64,000 nt of DNA from Cervus elaphus (Eukaryota; Chordata; Mammalia; Artiodactyla; Cervidae). Position 1 is the stretch's first letter. Every line of letters starts with the position of its first letter. The stretch spans positions 53,954,001 through 54,018,000 of the forward strand of contig NC_057847.1 in assembly GCF_910594005.1 (NCBI RefSeq), read 5' to 3'. The translations under genes and the position numbers were made by a program. This document shows positions 49,081-63,037 of this stretch, in pieces. The notes beneath the pieces were generated by a model. It was not told the origin of the DNA and made no database searches. It was given only the letters and a program-made list of their open reading frames with translations.

Positions 49081-52000
49081 TCTAATGACAAACACCTTCA
49101 AGGAACTAGGTTTTTCTATAGAATATCCAACCCCTTGTGTGCTTATTGATCAGGAACCTGAGGCAGGGTAGTTTTAGTAATTCCCCCAAATAATAAAGAG
49201 AGTCAGAGTCAGTAGCAGAATGCAACAAGAATGCAAATGCCCTTTCTCTCTGACCACATTTTAACCACAGACAAGACTTGGGAATTTCAGAGACTCTTGT
49301 TTGCATTTTTGGAGAAATGTCCACTGTTGCCATCACTCCTGAAAAGATTTCTCCCCACCAAGTCAAAACGGTGTGAGTTTGCTCTTGTTGATATTTTTTC
49401 CTTTTGTGCTCCGCGTACTGACTGACATCTGCTATCATGCTAAGCAGGTGTTCCTATGTAAACGAACGTGCCCTGTTTGTGTTTCGCCATCCTCGCCGCT
49501 GCGCACCCAAATGAGCAGCGTGATTAAGAATCCTGTAAATTTTTGAAAGGAAACGGATGGCTACCCTACTAGAACATAATTACACCGTTCCAACATCCGC
49601 AGCTCACTGCTGCAGCAGAGTTGGAGAACAGCAGAAATTAATAATATATAATAGCATCATTCTCGTAATTTATAAATGAAATAAAGTAGAGAGGAGATTC
49701 TGCTGATATGCATTTTCTCCTTAATTCTAAAAGACAAAGTATAGATTAGAATTTTAGTGGGGTGAAACCTGGCCAGCAGTCTCCCACTAGTTGCCTGATT
49801 CATGATAGGCATGTTTTTGCTTAGGGAAAAGAACTAATATCTTTTATTAGGCCAGGAGGAAAAAATGAATAAACAAGGCCCTCTAAAGGCAATACTAGAT
49901 AAAGGGGGCCTGAAACACATCACTGTGGGTTGTGTGCCCACTATACTTTTAAAAAGTATTACTACTTTAGGGCTTCATTGTGTGCTGCACTTTTTCTTTT
50001 ATTCTAATATTATGTAATATATGTAATAATATACCACTGTAGGTCAACCCCTCTGAGAAAAGAGAGACCTGATCAGTTAAAAATGTGGTCCTATATAAAC
50101 TTTATGTTAGAAAGCATTTGTGAGTACAACAATATGCACATAGCAAATAATCCTGTATTGTACAACAACAAAAAAATTGTTAATAGGGTAGATGACATGC
50201 TATGTGTTTTTACCACAAAATGTCTTTATATTTTTTTTAAAGGCATTATTTTAAGCACCCTGAATGTGCCAATAAGCCTCTTAGTACAAATCATCATTAG
50301 AGTAAGGGAGTTGATTCTTTTAATCACGCCTTTCAACCATGCTGGGGAGATAATAGAACTTTCCAAAGAGGCAAATAAATTATCTGTTAAAAGTAACTGG
50401 TCCATTTCTCTGTGCCATAGGATTGTGGGAGGCAGTTAGAAATTTAAAATATTTTTCTGTCTTTGCTTGTCATAGATAAGTTGCTGGAGAAATGAATACA
50501 GTCAGTTGTCTCAAGGGTCTGTCCCCTGTGAACCCAATGCCTTCAACAGAGACAGATGGGTGGACAGACACACAGACACACACACAGGCAATTAGCCTTG
50601 AGAAAAATAATATTTATATTATTTAAATAGTGTAATTTAAGCAATTTTTGTGCTTAATTCCAAAAAGTGACAATATGTCCAAAAAAAAAAAAAGAGTCAA
50701 CATGGATTTTCTTGCTTTAATTAACCTTAGAGAACACGAAAATACTGTTTGCTTTTCAAGAGAAGCAGGTCCATTTAAGATGCTTATTCATTTAAGCAGT
50801 ATTCATTTAAAGGTTCCCTTGAGCATTACTGTATGTGTTTTGATTTGGTTCAGAGAAAATAAATTCATTTAATAGATTTATTTCATTAACAGGTATTTAT
50901 TTAAGTGGGTTCCACTGTATTTAAATCTCCAAACAGTTTCCATTACTTCCTTGCTTACTTGCTTCATGTCGACTCATTTTAATAAGCCTCAGGTGCCTAG
51001 GGTCTTATTGAGTGTTCAGTTTGATCAATATGGTTAAATTAAAATTGTGCAAAATATAAGCAAATGTATACTCTAACAACACAGTGAAAAATGTGCTGTG
51101 TGCTGAGCATTCATTGGTGCTCTGGACGCGGGTGTATGGTGGTGGCTAAGCCTCAGAGCTCCCCGGAAAACTCTAACCTCGGGCCCTCCACATGCCCTGC
51201 AGTCAGACGAGGGCGAGGGCACGCCCACGGAAGTCAGGGAGGAAGGAGGTGTCTATCAGGTGTTTTGCTTGTTGATTTAATGGAAAGCAGAATGTAACAC
51301 TCGAAGTGAAATCCTTAATAATAGAGAAAAATCCTTAATAAAAGAGAAAAAGAAAATCTAAGGTCTTAGAAAGGTTAAGCTCCGACTGTCACTGAAATGC
51401 TTCAGGGAATGTCAGTTTGGGAATGAGGAGTCTTAGTCTTTTTCACAGAATAACTTTTTATTTAGTTGCAATTATTCAGACATCTTCATCACTTGGTAGC
51501 TTGTATCCTTTTTCAAACTTCTTGCTTGCCAGGTTTGATTGGGCAAGATATCCAAAAAATACCTCTAACTTGTAAAATATATGAAAAATCAGCCTTGCCA
51601 TTAGCACTGCATTTGCAAACCCTATATACCTTAATAGCTTTCTAACAAATTCATTGCTCTCTATGTTATTATACAGCTAAATAGATGACTGAATATGTTT
51701 TAGTAGGCTCCTTTGGACATGAAAATTTTCTATTCCTATATCAATTTTTTTTTTTTGGTTATTCCTATATCAATTTCTTAATCTTTCCTTTTTTCCTTAT
51801 AGTTCCCTTTCTTGCCTTTTAGAAATGCAATAGGAAAATTAAGTATCCTTAATATTCAATGTCAGTCTGTTTAAGCTTTTCAAAAACAACCACAATTACT
51901 GAACAATCATAATTATATATCATTCAAAATTTTTCCTGATGTGTATTGACTGTTGGGACAGTTTTTTTCCTACCTGTTGTGTGATCTTGCATCTATCTTT

Positions 52001-54475
52001 AATCTTCTTGCTAAGTGATAGCTACCATCACGGCTCTGGGGTTCTTTGATATTATCTCTTCCTACATGTCCAAAACATGAGTTCACATGAGCAGAAGTTG
52101 ATCTTATCAAAGGTAAATCAGAAGTTTAAAAAAAAAAAAGGGCAAGAAGATAAAAACATCAAAAATAATATCTTGCAGGCAATGATTGTATTTAGGAAAG
52201 TGTGATCTGTTGAGATGGAAATCACCCTCTAGTTTAAACTGATCACGTAGTTTTATAAGAATAATACGAATTTGAAGTTTCCTTTGGAATTAAGTCTAAT
52301 GCTCAAACTTCCTAACCCTTAGTAGTACAGACACCAGGAAGCTTGCAAAATAATATTGGAGTCTTAAAAATCATCAGAAATAAGTCAGCCAGTACAAGTT
52401 CAGGAAAAAAATTACTATTTTTGTAGCAGGACTTTATTTTTGTTTAGTTTTCTGTGTGTAACTCTTGATTTTTCTGTGTTTTGCATGTTTTGAGTTTTTA
52501 ATATCAAAGGTAGTGCTCTTGTAAACAAGTGTAAGTTTACCCAGGCAGCTTCCCTTACACCCTTCCCTTGTAATCAGATGTGAAAATTACACCCTCCCTT
52601 TTGGATACATGATAATTACACATTTCAACATGCAAGGAATTTTCTCTGTTTCAGTTGTTGGAATGAAAAAGCTGAGACATTCAGTAAAATATATTATTAT
52701 ATTAAAGATCATTTCCATAATTGTTTTCAGGATTCATAATCAAAACCATGATCGAGGTAGATTTAGTTTTAAAAAGAAGACACATATGAATAAAGAGTGG
52801 ATAAAGTGACTCACTGAGTTCCACTTGAATGGCCATTCTTTTATTTTATAAAAATGCAATTGAAAAAAATGTAATCTTTCTTGCAAAAACTCCTAAGTAT
52901 CTTATTTGATGTTTTCCTTCTCCATGCTTATTGAAATCTCTATTTTTCATGTAGACTGAAAAGAGGATAAAAAAAGAAATCTACATTTTTGTGATCAATG
53001 TGAAAGGTATAAGGTGTGGTCAGATGAGAGATGTAGATACAAGAAGGAATTTTTCAAGAAAAAGATATTTTTTTAAATTGTGTTCCTTGTTTTTTGTTTG
53101 TTTAAGTCTTTTTGAGTCAATTGAGTCAACTGTAATAGTTTTATAAACTTAGGTGGGGTACCTTAAACTTCACAATCAGACTCTAGGTTCATCCCAAGTT
53201 TACCCTTACATCATAATGTAAAGATAGATGTCAGTGAGGGGCAAATAAAAGCCCCTCAAACTCAGAAATTTTGGAAAATAACACTGACTCAAAAATATTT
53301 TTCTCTTCTTTGGAAGATCAACAGCTTCAATTATCAATTTCGTTTTTACTTTCTTAAACTAAGAAGAAAAGGAAAATAAGAGAGAAAGCAAAGCTAGATA
53401 ACTGATTTTGTATAGTTTCTTGAAACAGTTTACATCATAAAGGAATACCCCAACTGATTAGTTCTCTAAGTATTTTTTTTTTTTTTACCCAAACACTAGC
53501 ATAGGTAAGTAAGGATATATAGTCATATGGTCCAAATCTATCTTTTTAAAGGACCTTACCAGGTTTTGGGGATTTGCCCAACCCAGTTGTCAAATATTTG
53601 GAATTAAATGATAATACTAATTAGCATGTATGTATATACATCCTTTTCTATTTTAAAATTGGACATTTGTATTTAATTTTCCAAAATATTTTCCTGAGAG
53701 AGCATGCATATATTTTCTAAAACTTTGAAGAAACCAGAGAAGTCAGCTATTCTCATCCATAGGCTTTCCTCATTGGGTAGAAATTGAAATAGAGTTGGCA
53801 GGTCAGGATTTGAACCCCAGTCTTCTGACTCCAAATCAGGGATAGAATGCTGTTTTCAATGTAAATTTCCTTATTTTGTTGATAGTTTTTCCCAAAATCC
53901 AATCTGGGATGGTGTCTTATTGTTACACTAAATGATTCTTTAAGTGTTAGGTTATGGTGGTTGTGGATGCCAAGAGTGAAATGGGCTAGGATCAGAAAAT
54001 CCAGTGTGCTTATGTGGTGTGTTATTAGATGATGGAGCCACATGTTCTGAGCTCAAGACTGTTTGGCTTCACTGCTTCTATGTGTTTTTAGAAAGATTGG
54101 ACAGTCGCTTTTCAGGTGAAGTATTTTCATAATTCCTGTACAGAGAACTCAGAACATGTCTCACTGGTATTGACATTAGCTTGGCAGGAAGTGGGTTCCC
54201 ACTGCAGTCCCATTGCAAAGTAAGCCATCTGGGCAGGTCGAGGCAGGTGGTGAGAAGTAAGAAATGGTAGTAAGAGATGGCAAGAGAATTGCCAGGAGAG
54301 TTTAAGACTCTGTCCTGCTGGCCCCCTTGTCAACATCTACCTTCAGCATTTACCTTTACAAGCAGCAGCAACCGCAATGACGAAGAGCTCAGGGTGGGAA
54401 AAGTAAAGAAGGGGCCATACCTGAGGAGCCACACATCTTCCACTAGTTTCCATTCCAGCAGGCCACTTGCTCTGG
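49081..54475. other. Intron 2 noncoding, repeat-poor
   Basis: No exon and no young repeat in over 5 kb. A second tail-only insertion scar is at 51731-51776. A CpG-rich islet lies at 51110-51250. Short A or T runs at about 50684, 52130 and 53470. Weak MIR-like text near 53790-53850 was not called. Confidence 0.45.
51731..51776 (-). mobile_element. Tail-only retrotransposition scar (ACCA9 with 17-bp TSD)
   Basis: A perfect 17-bp duplication, tattcctatatcaattt, at 51731-51747 and 51760-51776 flanks a 12-bp insert of nine T plus GGT. On the minus strand this is ACC followed by A9 between target-site duplications. The endonuclease site is less canonical than at 36650. Confidence 0.65.
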
Positions 54476-54477
54476 GC

Positions 54478-54640
54478 GGTTCTGAGATCACAACCGGGTG
54501 TAATGAGAAGAGTCCTGGACTCGGTTCAGGAAACTCGGGTTTCTGGTCCCCCAGCCCTGCCATCCAGTCATCACCTGGCCATGGCACATCCCTTAACCTC
54601 TCTGGACCACATGTCCCTAGCTGTAAAATGTAGGGATTGG
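54478..54640 (+). mobile_element. MIR SINE relic
   Basis: Forward MIR: 'gaagagtcctggactcggtt', 'catcacctggccatggcaca', 'cttaacctctctggaccaca', 'gctgtaaaatgtaggg'. The sequence that follows to about 54760 ('ttgcaaactggtggctgaca') may be a DNA-transposon relic but is left unassigned. Confidence 0.75.
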
Positions 54641-55014
54641 ATGGGGGTTGCAAACTGGTGGCTGACAGATGTGTTTGGTTTGGCTCACAGAGGATTTTAA
54701 ACACATTTGAATTGGTTGCCAATATTTTAAAATTGGGCAGTTTCACTCCAAGAGTCAGATTTCAAGCACCTCTGGAGAACTCAGAAGATGTGACATCTCT
54801 GGCCCACATGGATGCCTGGAAAGGCCATGAGGGAGCTATTGCTTCCCCTTGGAAGGATCAGCTCCCCCACCACGCCTCACCTGCTTGGTCTGTGTAGATA
54901 TTTGGTGTGTGAACCTGACCCTTTCCAAAGGTCTGTCCCACCTTGAATTCTATTATTCCACATCTGACTTGCTTCACTATTCAAAATATACTGAATCCTT
55001 AGCGGTTTCTACAT

Positions 55015-55245
55015 CCACGTGCATGCGTGCTAAGTCGCTTCAGTCCTGTCTGACTCTGCGACCCTATGGACTGTAGCCCACTAGGCTCTACTGCCCATGG
55101 GTTTCTCCAGGCAAGTATACTAGAGTGGGTTGTCATGCCCTCCTTCAGAGGGTCTTCCCAACTCAGGGGCTGAACCACAGTCTCTTATGTCTCCTGCATT
55201 GGCAGGTAGGTTGTTTACCCCTAGCACCACCTGGGAATCCCCTCA
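55015..55245 (-). mobile_element. Bov-tA type SINE
   Basis: Reverse ruminant SINE from 'gcatgcgtgctaagtcgctt' to 'agcaccacctgggaatccc'. Near full length. Confidence 0.9.
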
Positions 55246-55671
55246 ACATCCACAGCAGAGTGCTGTTATTTGTCCATATGTTAAGCATCATGTAAAGGCT
55301 GGGAATATGTTAGGTCAAACAAATCAGCCCCATTTGGAACAAACACTTACTTTGAAATCTGATGACAAGGTGATATTTAAGGTTGCCACAGAAAGGGTTT
55401 GGCTTCTGACTGTTGTCTACTCAGAAAACTGAATGAGTTTAATAGATTATCCCCAAACTGGTACTTTAAAACCCACAGCAAATAATATAAACCCCTTCAG
55501 TTAATATAGCATTTTTTCCATATCGCCCACTAAACTAACATCTCTAATTTTCTACTTGGATGTTAGATGTGTAAACTTTTTCTGTTCATGTGATTGCAAG
55601 CAAATTATGTTGACTATGTCTTCTTCAAAGGTAAACAGTTACATCATTCTAGAAGTTCATACTTTTATAAA
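55246..55671. other. Intron 2 noncoding spacer
   Basis: No gene or recognisable repeat between two SINEs. Confidence 0.45.
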
Positions 55672-55880
55672 GCCTGTGTGCTTAGTCACTCAGTCGTGTC
55701 CAACTCTTTGCGACCCCATATTCTGTAGCCCACCAGGCTCCTCTGTTCATGGTATTCTCCAGGCAAGAATACTGGAGTCGGTTGCCATTCCCTTCTCCAG
55801 GGGATCTTCCCAACCCGAGGATTGAACCGGTGTTTCCTGCATCGCATGCCGATTCTTTACTGTCTGAGCTGGCAGGGAAA
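55672..55880 (-). mobile_element. Bov-tA type SINE
   Basis: Reverse ruminant SINE: 'gtgcttagtcactcagtcgt' to 'tactgtctgagctggcaggg'. It lies 70 bp from a BovB tail in the same orientation. Confidence 0.9.
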
Positions 55881-55949
55881 ACCTATTTCCAGATATATAC
55901 ACTTTAAACACAAAGGATAACATTTGAAACTAGTGGTTATCAAGTGTTT

Positions 55950-56288
55950 CAGTTCAGTTCAATTCAGTTCAGTCACTCAGTCGTGTCTGACTCTTTGCAA
56001 CCCTATGAATCGCAGCACGCCAGGCCTCCCTGTCCATCACCAACTCCCGGAGTTTACTCATGTCCATCGAGTCGGTAATGCCATCCAGCCATCTCATCCT
56101 CTGTCGTCCCCTCCTCCTCCTGCCCCCAATCCCTCCCAGCATCAGGGTCTTTTCCAGTGAGTCAACTCTTCGCATGAGGTGGCCAAAGTACTGGAGTTTC
56201 AGCTTCAGCATCAGTCCTTCCAATGAACACCCAGGACTGATCTCCTTTAGGATGGACTGGTTGGATCTCCTTGCAGTCCAAGGGACTC
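55950..56288 (-). mobile_element. BovB (RTE) LINE 3' tail with 10-bp TSD
   Basis: A 339-bp, 5'-truncated BovB on the minus strand. The minus-strand frame encodes the extreme C-terminus of the BovB protein (blocks RRSNQSILKEISPG, KLQYFGHLMRRVDSLEK, RWLDGITDSMDMS). The element ends in the family's 'ttcagttcagtcactcag' repeats (on +). A 10-bp duplication, tcaagtgttt, is at 55940-55949 and 56289-56298. The copy is less diverged than the one at 7462, with the frame intact to the end. It lacks all catalytic domains. Confidence 0.92.
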
Positions 56289-56298
56289 TCAAGTGTTT

Positions 56299-59200
56299 AA
56301 CATTGTACAAATGCCTTGACAAAAATGTCTTTTTGATCTCTACAGTAATTCTAGGAGGTAGATAGAGCGGGTACTTAACACAAACAAGGGTCCAAGACTC
56401 AGGAAAATTAGAAAACTATTCGAATATTGGCCTGCTGAATATTTGAAACAGCCAGGATTGAAAACTACAGTTTCAGGTTTCCAGTGTTTTAGAAGGTAAA
56501 GATAGATAGATAGACACATAAATAATCTTACCTAAACAATCATTTTTTTCTCTCATAAAAAAGAATTCTTTCAATATTGTCTAAATTAAATGAAGAATCT
56601 TTTTCGTAGGTGTACTTACGTGAATGCTGGCTTTACATGAATGTTAGAGAAGCTAACACATATATAAAGACACAACTTATGGGTTAGTGTAGGGAATAAT
56701 TTAAGATTAAGTTTTACAATGAAACAACATCACGGAGAGATGGGGAATGGGCAAAAAATCATAAACTAGGCGAGTAGAAGTTTATGAGGAAAAAAGGGTG
56801 CTAGGGAGAGTTTAACTATAAAGAAGTAGAAGATAGAACGATTGAAAAGAGTGACTATAGATAGATGAGAAGAAACACAGCGTAAATAAAAGAAGACTGC
56901 CTAGTAATTTAAGAAGTGAAATCTTTTAGGACGGAGGTAGGAGAGAAATGGGAAACACTAAAGAGGAAGCAACAATTAGGAAGTGTGGAAGAAAAACCTC
57001 TAGGCCAGAAATCTGAGCAGACTGAAGGAGAGGGGAAGGTGGTAAATATGGAAACATAGAAAGGGATGTTTTTAGGAATTCGCAAGCTTGAAAGGAAAAT
57101 AAATTGTAATCAAAAAAACTCTGTGAAGTTCAACAAATTTGGATTACAAGGAAGGCAATTAACACGGTTAGGAGGAAAGAATAGAAATTAGAGAAATCTT
57201 TAGATTTCAAGAGGTAGGAAGAGAAATGGTACGAAAGGGAAAGAAGGCATGTGTGGAAAGTAGAATGAGGTGAGAAGCCATGGTAGGTGGAGGTGGAAAA
57301 CGCAATGAGTCAGGAAAGGCATGCCAGGGACCAGAGCAGACTGCAGGGCTGCAGAAAAGGAAGCCATTTGTGAAGGAAGCTGCAAAGAAAAAGAAACCTC
57401 AAGCTGTGATGGGAGGGGACTGAACCCCCCAGGTGGCAGAGGAAGAGGCTCAGCCACCTCACAAGGAGAAAGTGGGGAACCGGGGGGATAGAGAAAACAG
57501 TGACTGCAAACGAAGAGACTGAAAGTAAGAATGAGGCATTGTTTGTAAATTATTCATTTAGGCATATGAGTATTGGTACCTCATCGTCTTTCACATATTC
57601 ATATGACAAAATTACACTATTGTCATCAATTCTCATGGAAAAGGACTTTACCAGAATGAGCATTTTTTTTTTAACCTTTTAAAGTTTCCCCAAAGGAGAG
57701 ATAACCCTGATGATTCTATCTGAAGGGTACCAACACTGGAGGAGAGTGTAAGAGAGGGGCTAGAGTAATGATCAGTTTTGAAACTGTTCTTTCAATAAAT
57801 TCACAATTCATACAAAGTGGGAATCATATCTAAACATGGAAAAACATATGCTATTCATTTACCTCACTTATACTAAAGATGTCTTGAGTTTTTAGCTTGG
57901 TGTATGGATTTTTCATATCAAAGGTCTTTATGTAGATTGTATTTGATAATCAAATTGTCAACAGTCCTTACATTGATACTATGTACTCACCTACTGGATT
58001 TGAATGTTCTTGCTCAGAATGTTCTAAAAGTATATACCACAGGGCTCTAGAATTTAGAAGCCTTGTCTCCCCCAACTATTTCTTGTCTCTTCTAATTGAG
58101 TTAATATCAAGCCTTTGGCAATAAAGTTTCCATGTCACTGTAAAAAATGGGGTTAAAAATCATAACAGATGTAAAAAATAGCAGAAAACTAATACTATGG
58201 TCTTCCGGTCACACCCTGGACTATGTGCTCAGGCCATGTGAGCTGCATAACTGGGGGGATCCAGCAGGTAAGGCCCACAGAGAGGATTAGTTCATCTGAG
58301 GGTGGGTTAGATAGTCCCTCTCCTGTAAATGTAAAGACTTTTTCAAAAGGACCAAAAGCAATTCTCTTCAGTACAAAATTTAACCCAATCTTTCCCCTCC
58401 TTCCCTTCCTTCTTCCCTCTTCCTTTCTCTTTTCCTGTTTCCCTACATAGCCCCTGACCCCCACTTCCAAGATCCTCACCTCAATATGCGCCTGAAAGGG
58501 GAAAACAAAATCAGTGTGTTGCAATACTAACAAGTAATGCTATATGTCAGAAACCAGTTTGAAATAAGATACAAATTCTCAAAAGTAGTATCTTATCTGT
58601 TTGAAAAACCTTTTTAGTTCTAGGCAGGATATGAATGGACACATCCTTTACATCAAGAAAGCAAATGCTTGTATACAGCCACCTGGAGAAAAGGAATACC
58701 ACAGTGGTGGCAATATCTATTTTTCAGCAGTATAAAAAATACCCAAGTGGCTTTTGGAACATTTATTGGTGTTTTAATTTAACTTTTTTATTCATTTCTT
58801 TTTAACTTAAGCATATCAAGATGACAGGTCGGTCCCTAAGTAAGATGACAGGATGACAGACAGAATTCTTGACTATCAGGGCAGAAGGAATTTATAAGAC
58901 ACGTAGCATAACACAGTTAAGTTCAGAATTGCCATCAGAATTGGGGGAAAGGCAATGTTTCAAGAGTAACTATTGTCTTTAAACATTCTGTTAATACTAA
59001 GTCACTTATCTTTTTTTTTTTTTCCCTCCTTTGCTTGCTAGAATTAAGAAAGTTCTTCCTTAACTTGGGTTGCTACGTAGAAATGGGAAATTTCATTGGC
59101 TCCGAATGCTTTTCTGTCTAGTAAGGACTACTGGGAGCCCTGCTAATGTGCATATTGATGTACCCTGTAGCTTCAGAGATGATGAAAGAGCATATTACTT

Positions 59201-62200
59201 ATTTCCACAACAACAAAGCTAAGAGAAATTTGAAAGCAGCCTGTTATTTTACCTGGGGACTTTCTCCCAGGTGACAGGGCTATAGAGCTATGGAATTTAA
59301 ATGTGGAGGGCAGTCTCATTTTCTAAAAAGTTTTTCTGGGGGGCCACAATACCACTCCTAACCTGAAAAAAAAAATACAAAAATTAAAAGGCTGTTGCAA
59401 CTATACCTAATATACAGAAAAGACATTATGCTCATTGAGAGTGTATTTTAGTCATTGTTTACTAGGCCAGACTGACATGATATGATTTGTGCTTTGTGGG
59501 GTCACAACAAGCTACTAGCAGGACAATTTGCTGAATCAAGAGCATGATTGTGTCTGGTGCCAGTCAGTCGCAATTAGGACCAGGATCAGGGAGGCCTAGG
59601 GCTTGTGCATCGTCTTGGGCTGGCTGCATAGAAATCACCTCACCTGAAACTAATTGTCACAACAGAGACCTTATGCAAATGAGCCCTGGGGTTAGCGTGG
59701 GAAAAGAAAAACTGTCGCAAAGATAGGTGACCTGCTGAGCAGGGGGTCTGTTGCTGGGGAAATCTTTGTTCAATGAGTTTAAAAATGTTTTCATTGTTCA
59801 AAATTTAAAAAAAAAAAAAGCGTACCCACTCAACAAGAGCAGGGCAAACATACTCATCTAAAATTCCAATAAAGTAGAAGCCTGCTTTGGAGCATGCAAT
59901 AAAGTCCAAGTCTTTATACTTTGTAAAGGCTACAGCAGGAAATTTCCCTTTGCTGTGGGTCAGAGTGACCTACCTTGAAAATTCTCTTGGAAGGTCGGGT
60001 CTGCTGCTAACCTGGTCAGACATGCACTGCCTTCTCTACCTGATTCCAACTCTCCACCTCAACACAGCCACGAAGAAGGCTTGTGAACCAGACGAGAAAG
60101 GCCTAGTTTCTAATTGAACTTTGCTTTGATCTCAGGTAGAAAAGAAGGGCTAGAAGAACTCCCTAACCACATGGCTAGAAGAGCTCCATACCACAAGAAT
60201 CCAGGAAACAATGGCAATTTCTTGAATTGTCAGTGTCTCAAATGTTCACAAAATTAAATGAAGCACAAACGTGGTGACATTCCAGGATAAGTTATGCAGT
60301 CCAAGTGATAATAGAGGGTGCAAACTAAAAGGAAATTTTCTTTTTAAATTATGACTTACTTTCTTTTCTTAAAGCCCTGACAAAAGTATTTACAAATTGG
60401 GAAGGTGGTTATTTAATCTTAACTATAGTACTCCTTTGAAATAATCTTCAAAATGTTCAACCTTGGGAAACTAGGTAAAGAAAGGCTATTTTAAAGTAAT
60501 AATCAACATTTTGATATGTTATTGTGACAAAATTGCCTTGGGTTCTTAATTGATTTTCAACTGTTCAATCTTGTTTCCTAAAAAGGTATGAGTTAACATA
60601 CTGACACTGCTCAACTTTTCACTGAAAATTTGATTCAGCAGTAACATTAAATAATGTCAGTTCACACAGCAGTAGAGATATAACAGCAAGGAAATGACAT
60701 GGGATATCCTAAGCTTTGGGGAGAACAGAAATATTTTGTGTCTAGTGATTCCAAAAGAGGAATAATTTGAATAAAAACTTTTAGGTGAGAGAAAAAGAAA
60801 GTTGCATTGCATTAGCTTGGAATGCAAATGTTATTTTGTTTGGCAAATTACTGGGTCTAAGAAAGTGTTTTCATTGTGTTTTCTAAGGGGTTGGATTGAA
60901 ATTTGGATTTGTAGCAGATAAACAAACTCTGGGAATTACCTTGGTGGCCACTACAAAACCTAAGAAAGTTAAACTTAAAAGAAGGACAACTTAGTCACAT
61001 CTTAAATTATAAAAAAAAAAAAAAAAAACTAAACTAAACTAAAACTCTTTTGTCCCTTCACCACTGTCTGAAATAATTTCCACATACAGGAGACGTTTCA
61101 CAGTGGGTACGAAGTGCTCAGCTTTCACTCATCAAACTTTAATCGGAACTGCATTTTAGTTTTTGAATAAAGAACACTTAAAAAATTTAGATGCAAATTA
61201 TTTTGCATTATTCATGCTCTAAGTGTCCTTGTAGATTTAAACACTTCTGAGGCCACCTTGATTCAAGTAATTACCTAGGCCCTCACTGCTCCGTCATGAA
61301 TAAGGTATTTTGTACAAGTAAAGTATATGCACCCGATGAGCTTTTAAAGTGGCTTTACACTGAACTTGTGTATTGCTTCTCGTGCATGAGTGAGTCAAAC
61401 ACGAGTCACAATCTGTCTCAGGTGGGAAACCCTGGCTGGGCAACCATGGGTGACGGGATGAAACCCGAGCGTCTATCTCCACACACATGTGCTTCCTTTG
61501 TCTCTTCTTAAGAATCTTAAAGTGATTCTCCTGCCTGATTCTAGTAGCTGTTTTGCAGTCTAAGAGAACAGTAGGTGCTAGGAAAAGCAACCAGGGGGAA
61601 AGCGGCAGGGATCCTGCCCAACCTCTCCATCACCCGAGTTCATTTTAATGTCCACTTTCCACGCCACCTCATCTCCAACAGGAAAGGCTTGTGCATAAGG
61701 TAAGAAGTCCCTGTGATTGTCCATGGCTCTGTACATCTGTCTCCCCATCTGTCAGCCTGGGTTCTGCAGCTATCAGAGCTAGGTCCTATCTGCCTCCACC
61801 AGGATATTCTTCACCAAATGCAAGTGGCTTCCAACTCAGAAGCAACTGAAGAATGCTTACGATGGAAACGAAAGTGACCACACAGCATAAACCTCTGGGT
61901 TTCTCCACACGCACACACAAAAAAAGTCGGTTTGCAAGAGTTAAACATAATTGGCTGAAGCTTGGAGCTGGCGTTTGTTACAAAATGCCCAAGCCTTTCC
62001 TTTCCAACTCCGTGGCTTTGAAGAATTATAGGAATTTTATGATGTGCTATTGGAGTTATACTGGCAGAGATTACAGAAAAGGGGTTAAAGTTGGTTTATG
62101 GTAGAAAAAAATTATGCAGAAACCAATAAAAATAAACATACTCAAGTAGACTAAACTTGCTGGGCTTTTAGTTTTAGTTTAACAAAGGAAGTTTAGATGA

Positions 62201-63037
62201 AAGTAAATGTTGCAGCTTTTAGAAAATTAGTTGACACTCATACTTGATCATCTTTACTACACAGCAGTATAATTAATATTTAAACATTCTAATAATGCAG
62301 CTTGCTTTGCATGCACTTTTCAGCTTCACAACAGTATATTTTATCTGGAATTGTGCTAGTGTTTCCTTGGGTACTGCCCATTTTCATAGTTAAATTTAAA
62401 ATAGAGTAGGGCCTTAGCTCTGATGGCCAGGAAAACATTGATAAGAAAGGAAACAGGTTTCATGCATCTCCCAGACAGTTTATTATTAAGACCAGTATTT
62501 ACCCAAGAGAGTAGATAATGTATAAATTTTGTTTCATTGTCCCTGTGAACATTTTTAAATGACCGAAGTAAATTAAGTCTGAAAGTTGCATTTGGCTAGG
62601 GTACGCTCACCTCTTACTATCCAAACCAGCAGAATTTTGATGATGTCAAGGCAGGGTGAAATGAGGAGCCAACGCATGAAATGCCACCAATGTTGGCCCA
62701 TTCATTAAGACATCAGGTTAACGTGGCAAAGAAGTTTTATTTTCAATACATGGGATCATTTCGGGATCGTCTGAGTTGTGACAGCTGAATATCCAGTAAA
62801 ACAATAAAACTAGTAAAATATCAAGAAGTAAGCTAATTGAGAGAAGGCTGCGCTAGTTTATTTTCACATGAGAACTTGCTTCCTGTTCCAGTCTCAGGCC
62901 TGTAGGTGGTAGGGCTAAGTTGTTTCAGGTGCTACCTTCAGCTTGGTCCCTTTGAAGAGGGCAAGTTGGCCTGTGCCCTTGATCTTCTTCTAGTTTGAAT
63001 GGTGAGAAAGAGCATTCTACTTTTCCACCATAACTTG
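56299..63037. other. Intron 2 noncoding, no exon seen
   Basis: No gene. Notable contents: GATA-type repeat at about 56500-56515; a purine-biased stretch at about 56690-57530; an octamer-containing, balanced-composition stretch at 59530-59740; an A18-type run followed by ACTAA repeats at about 61012-61042. No ruminant SINE for 6.7 kb. Confidence 0.45.

Noticed and set aside
55969..56322. 117-codon minus-strand frame as a host gene
   Set aside because: BovB LINE tail, as shown by flanking duplications and the family protein blocks.
60930..61045. CHR-2-like SINE before the A-run and ACTAA repeats
   Set aside because: The head shows only a short resemblance ('gggaattaccttggtggcc') and the body does not align. 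Left uncalled.
61853..62104. 83-codon basic frame as a small protein or processed pseudogene
   Set aside because: I recognise no parent protein, A-tail or target duplications, and length is within chance for this composition.
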